Below, piece by piece: positions 1-4,936 of a stretch of 15,551 nucleotides of DNA; positions within the stretch are counted from its first letter, which is position 1, and every line of letters starts with the position of its first letter. The notes under the pieces were generated by a model. It made no database searches and was not told the DNA's origin. It saw only the letters and a list, made by a program, of their open reading frames with translations. Source of the stretch: Alphaproteobacteria bacterium (GTDB lineage: Bacteria > Pseudomonadota > Alphaproteobacteria > SMXP01); NCBI GenBank assembly GCA_021774995.1, contig JAJFIM010000311.1, positions 1 through 15,551 of the forward strand, given 5' to 3'. Both the position numbers and the translations under genes were made by a program.

Positions 1-129
1 TTCCAATGCAGTAGCGAAGAAGCAAAGATGAAGCTTATTAACGGCACAGATCATCTTGAACTCGCCATCAGGTGGCTTGTTAAAGGTCTGTCCGCACCGC
101 GCACCTATGACCTTGAGAATGTGGAGGAC
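1..129. repeat. Terminal direct repeat (circular overlap), left copy
   Basis: This segment is identical to 15423-15551, with a constant offset of 15,422. An exact repeat that covers precisely the two ends of the window and cuts through a small coding frame is what a circular molecule gives when its contig is closed with an overlap. The inferred unit length is 15,422 bp. A linear replicon with true direct terminal repeats is possible but less likely, because the gene run reads smoothly across the junction. Confidence 0.93.
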
Positions 130-141
130 AAAGCGGAATGA
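1..141 (+). CDS. Small hypothetical protein, 3' part (gene continues across the plasmid junction)
   Basis: On the circle this is a frame of about 53 codons running from a GTG at 15402 to the TGA at 139-141. The product is hydrophilic with one helical stretch (HLELAIRWLVKGL) and an acidic end. Its stop overlaps the next start as ATGA, the mark of translational coupling, which is the main reason to call it. An internal ATG at 29 would give only 37 residues. The start is uncertain. I do not recognise the family. It appears to open a run of six coupled short genes reaching 1490. Confidence 0.5.
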   Translation, partial: FQCSSEEAKMKLINGTDHLELAIRWLVKGLSAPRTYDLENVEDKAE

Positions 142-317
142 ATACAGAAATCAAAAAGCTGTCCGGTCGCATAGAGGCGTTAAAAGAGGCCAGCATGCTG
201 GACGCGAAAGAACGAGCTGACGCATGTCTTCATCAGGCAAAGGTCGTTTTAAACGATATTGACGGACGTTTGATCCGGTTGGAAAAGCTTTTCGAGAACG
301 TGGAGCCGATAAAATGA
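138..317 (+). CDS. Small predicted coiled-coil protein, 59 aa
   Basis: ATG at 138 overlaps the stop of the preceding frame (ATGA), and its own TGA at 315-317 overlaps the ATG of the next gene in the same way. The 59-residue product is strongly helical and charged, with leucines and isoleucines spaced as in a short coiled coil (IKKLSGRIEALKEA near the start, DGRLIRLEKLFENVE near the end) and one cysteine. No signal peptide or membrane segment is visible. Function is unknown. The two ATGA junctions make it likely to be a real gene despite its size. Confidence 0.6.
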   Translation: MNTEIKKLSGRIEALKEASMLDAKERADACLHQAKVVLNDIDGRLIRLEKLFENVEPIK

Positions 318-712
318 CACGGCGACTTGAACAGGGAACAGAAATAGGAACGGTAGACTGCCCCGGATGTGAGGCGGAACTTCCGCTAAAGGAAAATGTA
401 GCGGGTGGCGTTTATTATTTTTGCGGCGCGGTTTTGGAAAGAAACGAAGCGGGAAAAGCTACTGAGCAATGCATGACGAGATTTAATTACGGGCGCGCTG
501 CCAGCAAACGGATCATTGACGATTTTTTAGAAAACAAAGAGGACATTACCGATGTTAAAGAACCTGAAAATAGGGAAGAAGACACAACCGGACATACCGC
601 CGGAGAACCCACAGAAGAAAATATCACCGGAACTGACGAGAGAGGCGCAGCCGGAGACATCGAAACCGGAAGTTTTGCAGCAGGACTTAAACATTTCCTC
701 ACCGGAGATTAA
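314..712 (+). CDS. Zinc-ribbon protein with acidic tail, hypothetical
   Basis: Begins with an ATGA overlap with the preceding gene. Residues 16-54 hold a probable zinc ribbon: CPGC near residue 16, then a cysteine in YYFCG and another in TEQCMTRF, followed by a basic helix (GRAASKRIIDDFL). This resembles small zinc-ribbon proteins found on phages and plasmids; the binding partner cannot be read from sequence. From about residue 80 the protein is low-complexity and rich in Glu, Thr and Gly. That half lies over the next gene in a different frame, so either the two genes truly overlap by 161 bp or the tail is the by-product of a frameshift joining the two frames. The N-terminal half is the well-supported part. 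Confidence 0.65.
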   Translation: MTRRLEQGTEIGTVDCPGCEAELPLKENVAGGVYYFCGAVLERNEAGKATEQCMTRFNYGRAASKRIIDDFLENKEDITDVKEPENREEDTTGHTAGEPTEENITGTDERGAAGDIETGSFAAGLKHFLTGD

Positions 713-947
713 CGAGCCAACGCACTTTGACGATCTTATAAACACTCAGGAAACGACAGAACGCAGCACAGAACGTCAGGAAGTCCGCAGCGTTCTTACA
801 ACGCCAGACGATTTTCACAAGATGTTTGTGGCAGGCTTTAAAATCGGCTCGCACATGACGGGCTTGAAATCTTTACACACAGAGGAAGGCGGCAGCGCAC
901 GCGATGCCAGTGACGCGATATACGAAACGTGTCTGACCACCTTATAA
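552..947 (+). CDS. Hypothetical protein, 131 aa, overlapping the zinc-ribbon gene
   Basis: ATG at 552 has a Shine-Dalgarno AGAGGA ending 8 nt upstream, inside the preceding gene. Residues 1-60 are Pro/Glu/Gln-rich and probably disordered. Residues 60-131 look folded, with a block reading DDFHKMFVAGFKIGSHMTGL that has the character of a conserved domain I cannot name. The first 161 bp run in the +1 frame relative to the zinc-ribbon gene. The downstream gene at 929 overlaps its end, so the run of coupled genes continues. Cytoplasmic by appearance. An alternative is that this is the second half of one protein made by frameshifting. Confidence 0.65.
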   Translation: MLKNLKIGKKTQPDIPPENPQKKISPELTREAQPETSKPEVLQQDLNISSPEINEPTHFDDLINTQETTERSTERQEVRSVLTTPDDFHKMFVAGFKIGSHMTGLKSLHTEEGGSARDASDAIYETCLTTL

Positions 948-1072
948 GGTTGGTCAAAGCCCCCTGCCCCCAAAATAAAGAGCAATGGCACGATTTTATA
1001 AATGATCTTGCCGCCATCAAAACCCGCCTTGAATGGGAAATTTTAAAAGAAGAAGGAACAGAAAATGAATGA
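929..1072 (+). CDS. Small hypothetical protein, 47 aa, GTG start
   Basis: A frame beginning with GTG at 929 overlaps the end of the upstream gene by 19 nt and ends with TGA at 1070-1072, overlapping the start of the next gene by 8 nt. The product is helical and charged (QWHDFINDLAAIKTRLEWEILKEEG towards the end, read as two adjoining blocks), which looks like real coding sequence and fills what would otherwise be a 117-bp gap in the operon. No family recognised. The start is the only GTG or ATG after an in-frame TGA at 911-913. Confidence 0.5.
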   Translation: MSDHLIRLVKAPCPQNKEQWHDFINDLAAIKTRLEWEILKEEGTENE

Positions 1073-1490
1073 ATATAGACAGCGCGCTAAAGCCTATGGT
1101 GCTGGTCATTGCTGGTATTACAAGCTTGGCGGTGAAATCCTCAAACCAAAAGCGATCATTGAATCTGTTAAAGTCAGAAATTACGAGGGCTATATGGCTT
1201 CTGATATACAGGCGGCTGAAAAAAAGCCGGAGCCGCAGAGATCAGAAGCCCTACGCGTCCTTAAAGACAAGGTTATAAAGGATTATCGCCGCGATCTTTC
1301 CCGTTACCGTGAGCTGGCTTGTGAACTGCGCCGCTACAGGCAGGAAAACGGCCTAATTGATCATGAATCATGCGCCCTTGATCTTCATACAAGCATTAGC
1401 CTAAAACATAACCACCTGTTTAATGATTTTGGCCATTTGCTTTGTCTGGATAAGCACTTATCATACCAAGCAGATTTATTTAACTTTTAA
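1065..1490 (+). CDS. Hypothetical protein, 141 aa
   Basis: ATG at 1065 follows AAGGA with 8 nt spacing. The protein has an aromatic, cysteine-containing N-terminus (GHCWYYKLGG), a basic helical middle with many Arg and Tyr (DYRRDLSRYRELACELRRYRQ, around residues 80-100) and a His/Leu-rich C-terminus. No signal peptide or membrane span is visible. It is the last gene of the coupled run; no obvious terminator hairpin follows, only an AT-rich stretch before the toxin-antitoxin promoter. I do not recognise the family, and a nucleic-acid-binding role for the Arg-rich middle would be a guess. Confidence 0.65.
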   Translation: MNEYRQRAKAYGAGHCWYYKLGGEILKPKAIIESVKVRNYEGYMASDIQAAEKKPEPQRSEALRVLKDKVIKDYRRDLSRYRELACELRRYRQENGLIDHESCALDLHTSISLKHNHLFNDFGHLLCLDKHLSYQADLFNF

Positions 1491-1530
1491 ACGATTCAAA
1501 GGTTGTCTTTATTCATAAAAAATGACGTTA

Positions 1531-1554
1531 TACACCTTATAGGGTGTACACCCT
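1531..1554. promoter_or_regulatory. Tandem palindromic operator of the toxin-antitoxin operon
   Basis: Three half-sites of TACACC/GGTGTA form two overlapping inverted repeats: TACACC-ttatag-GGTGTA at 1531-1548, and the perfect 14-bp palindrome AGGGTGTACACCCT at 1541-1554, whose last base is the first base of the -35 box. The position is that expected for autorepression by the HTH antitoxin encoded downstream, alone or with its toxin. The binding protein is inferred from position, not shown. Confidence 0.75.
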
Positions 1555-1582
1555 TGACAGAGTATTTTTATTAGGATATAAT
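1554..1582 (+). promoter_or_regulatory. Consensus sigma-70 promoter of the higBA-type operon
   Basis: TTGACA at 1554-1559 and TATAAT at 1577-1582 are both perfect matches to the consensus with an ideal 17-bp spacer. It is the best promoter in the window. Its predicted transcription start (about 1587-1590) falls at or just past the ATG of the toxin gene at 1586, leaving essentially no leader. Confidence 0.85.
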
Positions 1583-1585
1583 GTA

Positions 1586-1954
1586 ATGAAAGAATGGATA
1601 GTTGAGCTTTACGGCGAATTTGACGAGGAATTTGAAAAATATTCCGAAGCTGTACAAGATGCACTTTTGGCGGCCACAAAGCCTTTAATGAAATTAGGCC
1701 CAAATCTTGGAAGGCCAACCGCCGACACGCTCAACGCATCAAAGCATAGTAATATGAAAGAATTGCGCTTTGATGCAGATAATGGAGTTTGGCGCGTAGC
1801 CTTTGCTTTTGATCCAGACCGGAAAGCAATCATATTGATTGCAGGAGATAAGGCCGGTGTCAACCAGAAGCGTTTTTACAAACAGCTTATAAAGAAGGCT
1901 GATAGCCGTTTTGATAAGCATTTAAAAGATTTAAAGGAGAAAAACAATGGGTAG
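1586..1954 (+). CDS. higB: HigB/RelE-like toxin (phage Gp49-like family)
   Basis: The product, 122 aa from the ATG at 1586, matches the pattern of the phage-derived Gp49-like/HigB toxins: a start like MKEWIVELY, a helical region, GPNLGRPTADTL, then the conserved core KELRFDADNGVWRVAFAFD and AGDKAGVNQKRFY. Toxins of this superfamily cleave mRNA, usually on the ribosome. The toxin precedes the antitoxin and overlaps it by 8 bp, the gene order typical of HigBA. A GTG at 1544 would extend the frame but covers the promoter. The ATG at 1586 fits family length yet lies beside the transcription start with no Shine-Dalgarno, so translation may be leaderless and inefficient, consistent with low toxin output. 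Confidence 0.88.
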   Translation: MKEWIVELYGEFDEEFEKYSEAVQDALLAATKPLMKLGPNLGRPTADTLNASKHSNMKELRFDADNGVWRVAFAFDPDRKAIILIAGDKAGVNQKRFYKQLIKKADSRFDKHLKDLKEKNNG

Positions 1955-2267
1955 AAATGTAAATGACATTATAGCAGCTTTACCAGCAGACCGCCGCGCC
2001 CGTATTGAAAAGCGTGGTCAAGAGTTGATTAACGAACATGAGACTTTGGAAGATATACGTAAAAGCTTAGGGCTGACACAAGATGATCTAGCCAGTGAGT
2101 TAAATATAAACCAGCAAAATGTATCCAAGCTTGAAAAACGCTCTGATTTGAAATTATCAACCTTACGCGGCTATATTGAATCTATGGGCGGCGAACTGGA
2201 TATTATAGCCAGCTTTCCTGATCGTCAGCCTGTATCTTTGAACAGAATAGGCCAAGGCCAAGAATAA
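1947..2267 (+). CDS. higA: HigA-like antitoxin, XRE-family HTH
   Basis: The 106-aa product carries a Cro/CI-type helix-turn-helix at about residues 38-75 (EDIRKSLGLTQDDLASELNI, then QQNVSKLEKR and LSTLRGYIESMGGEL). It starts inside the toxin gene (ATGGGTAG overlap of 8 bp) behind a strong AAAGGAG 6 nt away, so it should be translated better than the toxin. By family knowledge it neutralises the toxin and represses the operon at the TACACC/GGTGTA sites upstream. The C-terminal 20 residues are polar. The whole module probably stabilises the plasmid after segregation. Confidence 0.88.
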   Translation: MGRNVNDIIAALPADRRARIEKRGQELINEHETLEDIRKSLGLTQDDLASELNINQQNVSKLEKRSDLKLSTLRGYIESMGGELDIIASFPDRQPVSLNRIGQGQE

Positions 2268-2300
2268 AGCCATACAGGTTTTAAAGAAAGAATTGAAGTC

Positions 2301-2462
2301 ATGACCAAAGCAGGAGAAGGGATATTAGCTGGTGTAAGAGATGCCCTTGCTATGGCAAAAGGTGACAAAAGCCGTGGCCGCACTTACACGATCATTAACT
2401 CTAAAGCCAATTCCTTAAAAACTAGAGACACGAACGAAGCTATCCCTAAAACCGACAAATGA
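2301..2462 (+). CDS. Small protein resembling the N-terminus of an XRE-type antitoxin, 53 aa
   Basis: A 53-codon frame starts 33 nt after the antitoxin gene. Its start (MTKAGEGILAGVRDALAMAKG) resembles the leader helix found ahead of the HTH in some HigA-type antitoxins that pair with RelE-like toxins. No HTH follows: the rest is polar and ends at 2462. It may be the front piece of a second antitoxin gene that lost its DNA-binding part, or a free-standing small protein of the operon. No clear Shine-Dalgarno is seen (AAAGAAAG lies about 10 nt upstream). Confidence 0.4.
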   Translation: MTKAGEGILAGVRDALAMAKGDKSRGRTYTIINSKANSLKTRDTNEAIPKTDK

Positions 2463-2520
2463 CTCTTTGACTTATAAAGCATCGACCAGGCCAATGCATA
2501 CAACCCCCCTGCCCCTCATA

Positions 2521-2721
2521 TCAATTTCTGGCTGTTCCATACGTCCGTATATCATTTAAAAATATTTTTGCTCCATTATTTGCAAAGTGAAATGCGACAT
2601 GAAAACGAGCTACACTTTTTGCGTGTAATTTGCTCTATATATAGTTTCCAGAATAATTATAGTATTCAGATTTTCCTATAAAATAAGCTTCTTTTTTGAT
2701 GGTTGTACCATTCATATCTTC
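2521..2721 (-). pseudogene. Possible decayed minus-strand gene
   Basis: Read on the minus strand from about 2721, one frame gives protein-like text (LPTPKEDMNGTTIKKEAYF, then GKSEYYNYSGNYI), hits one stop near 2646, and continues as SKLHAKSVARFHVAFHF, then ANNGAKIFLNDIRTYG to a stop at 2521-2523. Another minus frame upstream (about 2914-2666) is also open. This could be an old gene broken by an internal stop and a frameshift. No family is recognised and the region is AT-rich, so chance is a real alternative. No other gene is apparent in 2463-2897. Confidence 0.25.
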
Positions 2722-2808
2722 TTTGGGGGTTGGTAGTGGTCTGCACCGGCGTTCTTTTTTTTGCTACGCTAGATTCGTCAAAATGATTTTCAATGACGCA
2801 ATTTCCGT

Positions 2809-2823
2809 TGATCGTTCCGATCA
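2809..2823. repeat. Short inverted repeat upstream of the 80-aa gene
   Basis: TGATCG-ttc-CGATCA is a perfect inverted repeat about 110 bp upstream of the gene at 2934. It could be an operator for that gene, but nothing else supports this. Confidence 0.35.
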
Positions 2824-2933
2824 TTCCACCGCGAAAAGACAAATTACTATGAAAATAATTTTTATCCTTATCAATTCTCTTCGCATAAGAACGCAAGGTG
2901 CGATCTACAAACACTCAAAAAGGAGTATTAAAA

Positions 2934-3176
2934 ATGTCACAACCAGAAATGAAAGCTTACATCGTAAATCCTCGTAAAGATAAAGATGATTACTGGAACG
3001 GTATAGGCGGCGCTTTTAAGTTTACTACAAAAGATGGCCGCACCGGTTACAAAGTTCCTTCTCTAAATGTAGTAATCATGGAGCCAAAAGGTGAAGATGA
3101 TCTGGCAGACGCAGCCGGCGATACAAACCCAGACATCGATGTTGAAGAAATAGAAACAGTGGAAGGTGAGGCGTAA
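2934..3176 (+). CDS. Small conserved-type plasmid protein, 80 aa
   Basis: ATG at 2934 is preceded by AAAAAGGAG with 8 nt spacing, so it is preferred over a GTG at 2898. The first 50 residues are compact (KAYIVNPRKDKDDYWNGIG, then GAFKFTTKDGRTGYKVPSLN and VVIMEPKG) and resemble, in layout, small proteins of proteobacterial plasmids with the pattern RK..K..W..IG.AF..KDG.GY. The last 30 residues are strongly acidic. It stands alone in its transcription unit, and its stop lies in the loop of a strong terminator. Function unknown; likely well expressed given the ribosome binding site and terminator. Confidence 0.75.
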   Translation: MSQPEMKAYIVNPRKDKDDYWNGIGGAFKFTTKDGRTGYKVPSLNVVIMEPKGEDDLADAAGDTNPDIDVEEIETVEGEA

Positions 3177-3194
3177 GCCTCACCCCTTTTCTTT
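3165..3194 (+). terminator. Rho-independent terminator
   Basis: A perfect 8-bp GC-rich stem, GGTGAGGC at 3165-3172 and GCCTCACC at 3177-3184, with a GTAA tetraloop containing the stop codon of the 80-aa gene, then CCTTTTCTTT. It separates that gene from the replication region. Confidence 0.9.
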
Positions 3195-3277
3195 GGTGAG
3201 TGCGGTTTACGATGAGTATATACACAATTTCCGCTCTCTATATCACCGCTATATACTCTGTATACATACTTTATTGA

Positions 3278-3335
3278 TTATCCACAGGGAATCGTGCATA
3301 GTATGTGTATCGATTCTGCATTTTCCAGAGAATCG
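3278..3335. other. DnaA box and GAATCG repeats upstream of repC
   Basis: TTATCCACA at 3278-3286 is a perfect DnaA box. Close by, GAATCG occurs at 3289-3294, inverted as CGATTC at 3311-3316, and again direct at 3330-3335. The surrounding 3200-3370 is rich in TATA-type sequence. This could be part of the replication origin or an operator region for repC. For RepC replicons the established origin is usually inside the repC gene, so this is offered as an accessory element. Confidence 0.5.
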
Positions 3336-3383
3336 GCGACTATCTAAATACTCTTCTTTCAACGTCTGAAAGGAAAATGACCT

Positions 3384-3413
3384 AAAAAAGAAAACTCGCC
3401 AAAGATTGACGAG
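3384..3413 (-). terminator. Minus-strand intrinsic terminator, candidate 3' end of a counter-transcribed RNA
   Basis: On the minus strand the sequence reads CTCGTCAA-tct-TTGGCGAG (8-bp stem with one G-U pair) followed by TTTTCTTTTTT. No protein gene lies upstream on that strand within the repC leader, so the terminated transcript must be a short RNA. Alphaproteobacterial repABC plasmids have a small antisense RNA ending in just such a hairpin immediately upstream of repC, which limits RepC synthesis. Confidence 0.7.
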
Positions 3414-3420
3414 CTTCTTA
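3384..3420 (-). ncRNA. Candidate antisense RNA controlling repC
   Basis: Inferred from the minus-strand terminator and from the position in the repC leader. A weak minus-strand promoter may be present (TTGTCA at 3453-3448, CAGAAT at 3429-3424, 18-bp spacer), which would start the RNA near 3417 and give only about 34 nt, shorter than usual. A start further upstream is equally possible, so the right-hand limit is uncertain. Confidence 0.4.
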
Positions 3421-3540
3421 AAAATTCTGTAAGGCTATGCCTCGATGTGACAATCCCAGCATGGCTGTTTTTGACAACGGATGCAAGTAAAAAATGCATT
3501 TTTCCGCACAGGATTTTTATGGCTTAATTTTAAGCGGGTT

Positions 3541-3559
3541 TTCTCCAACCACAGGAGAA
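3541..3559 (+). promoter_or_regulatory. Hairpin sequestering the repC ribosome binding site
   Basis: TTCTCC at 3541-3546 is exactly complementary to GGAGAA at 3554-3559, which is the Shine-Dalgarno of repC, with a 7-nt loop. Further upstream GCTTAA-tt-TTAAGC (3522-3535) and the palindrome AAAAATGCATTTTT (3490-3503) can also fold. Together with the antisense RNA candidate this looks like a leader that controls repC translation by exposing or hiding the ribosome binding site. Confidence 0.55.
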
Positions 3560-3563
3560 GCAT

Positions 3564-4919
3564 ATGTTGATGCAAGATCAACCCTACCAAGGCAACGCGC
3601 CTTTTCTACCATCATTTAACCCCCCTATTCCTGCCGCCAAAAAGCATGGTGGCCGTGTATCTTCCCCCAAATATCGCGCCTCACTGGAACAAGCCCAGGA
3701 CTTTGAAGGGCTGGAAGACGATGTAAAACGCTATGACCTTCTCACACTGGTAAAGCGTGCCGGTAAAAGCGCTGGATTCACGAAAAGCATGATCGCCCTG
3801 CTCGAATATTATATGGGCTACACCTGCGATATTGACTGGCAAGAAGGCCAATCACCTATCGTTTATCAGGCTCTGGTTAATACGGCGCGGGATCTTGACC
3901 TTTCAGAGCGCCAGATTCAAAATCTGGAAAAACAGCTTTTTGAAATTGGCGCGATTACATGGAGTGATAGCGGCAATTACCGGCGGTACGGCCAAAGATG
4001 CAAGGAAACAGGCATGATTTTACATGCTTGCGGCATTGATCTAACCCCCCTCGCCTATTTAAAGCCGGTTCTTGAAGCTAAACTGCGTGAAAAAGAAGAG
4101 CTTGATAAGGCGTGGAAGGAAACCAAACGTCAGATTTCATGGTACAGAGGGCAAATTCGCGGCGTCATTGCCGAGCTTTCAGAGCGTGAAGCCCTCGCAG
4201 CCAGTGATTTTCAAGCCCAGTATGATCAGATTGCCAAGCCCATTCGCGGCCATATGAGCCTTGAGACACTTCATTCCCATCTTACCAAGCATAAGGAGCT
4301 TCACAGCGGCGTTATTCAGCGCCTTGAAGAGCTTTTGTCTTGTGAACAATTAAGTGGATTGTCACAAAAAACTTCGTCCAAAGACGAAAAAAACTGCGCT
4401 CACAAAGAGTCTACTAAAAATCCTAAAATTAATAAATTAATTACTAGTAGGACTTCGTCCAATTGCCTTCAGGGGGCGCGTAGTCGGATTTCAGAGGATA
4501 AGACCGAAAGGCCGGTGCGTGAGGATAGAGAGGAAAAGAGCATAGCTCAAAGCACCGGCATAGGAAATGTTACAGGAAAGCAGCTTCTACATGCAGCAAG
4601 CTCTAACTTTAAAAAATACCTTTTCCATCCGGAGGACGCGACATTGGACGAGCTGGTTACAGCAGCAGAAGCCTTAACCGGTGATCTGGGAATTAGCAAA
4701 GCAAGTTGGCTGTTTGCTTGTAATAACCTTACGAAATATAACGCTATGATTTGTGTTTTACTGACAGATCAGGGCCTATTCCGCGAAGAAAACAAGGTGC
4801 GCAAACCACAAGCTTACTTCAACGGCATGGTGAGCCGCGCCCTGCGCCGCGAATTACACCTTCAAAAGTCGGTCATGGGGATCTTAAAGCGTGAAAATGA
4901 GGCCAAATATGCGGCGTAA
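3564..4919 (+). CDS. repC: RepC-like plasmid replication initiator
   Basis: The 451-aa protein follows the RepC layout. Residues 55-170 match the N-terminal RepC pattern: YDLLTLVKRAGKSAGF, then a winged-helix region (SPIVYQALVNTARDLDLSE, RQIQNLEKQLFEIGAIT) and GNYRRYGQR with the signature CGIDLTPLAYL. A coiled-coil helix (175-215) follows, then a polar linker (280-330) and the C-terminal RepC block ending RKPQAYFNGMVSRALRRELHL. RepC binds its own origin and starts theta replication. Start: ATG 3564 with AGGAGA 5 nt upstream; a second ATG at 3570 is possible. Unlike standard repABC replicons there is no repA or repB, so partition must come from elsewhere. The gene ends 17 bp from the convergent coupling-protein gene. 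Confidence 0.9.
   Translation: MLMQDQPYQGNAPFLPSFNPPIPAAKKHGGRVSSPKYRASLEQAQDFEGLEDDVKRYDLLTLVKRAGKSAGFTKSMIALLEYYMGYTCDIDWQEGQSPIVYQALVNTARDLDLSERQIQNLEKQLFEIGAITWSDSGNYRRYGQRCKETGMILHACGIDLTPLAYLKPVLEAKLREKEELDKAWKETKRQISWYRGQIRGVIAELSEREALAASDFQAQYDQIAKPIRGHMSLETLHSHLTKHKELHSGVIQRLEELLSCEQLSGLSQKTSSKDEKNCAHKESTKNPKINKLITSRTSSNCLQGARSRISEDKTERPVREDREEKSIAQSTGIGNVTGKQLLHAASSNFKKYLFHPEDATLDELVTAAEALTGDLGISKASWLFACNNLTKYNAMICVLLTDQGLFREENKVRKPQAYFNGMVSRALRRELHLQKSVMGILKRENEAKYAA
4371..4461. other. Candidate oriV inside repC
   Basis: Within the repC linker region an AT-rich core (about 4405-4450, with overlapping TTAATAAATTAATTA) is flanked by two 10-bp direct repeats ACTTCGTCCA (4371-4380 and 4452-4461). 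The left copy is part of a perfect hairpin TTCGTC-caaa-GACGAA (4373-4388). In studied repABC plasmids the origin maps to the AT-rich centre of repC, so position and composition both fit. The repeats as RepC binding sites are inference. Confidence 0.55.
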
Positions 4920-4936
4920 CCCCTGCACTTCCCTTT

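Noticed and set aside
2696..2977. 93-codon plus-strand frame
   Set aside because: No ribosome site, no protein-like character, and it overlaps the better supported gene at 2934.
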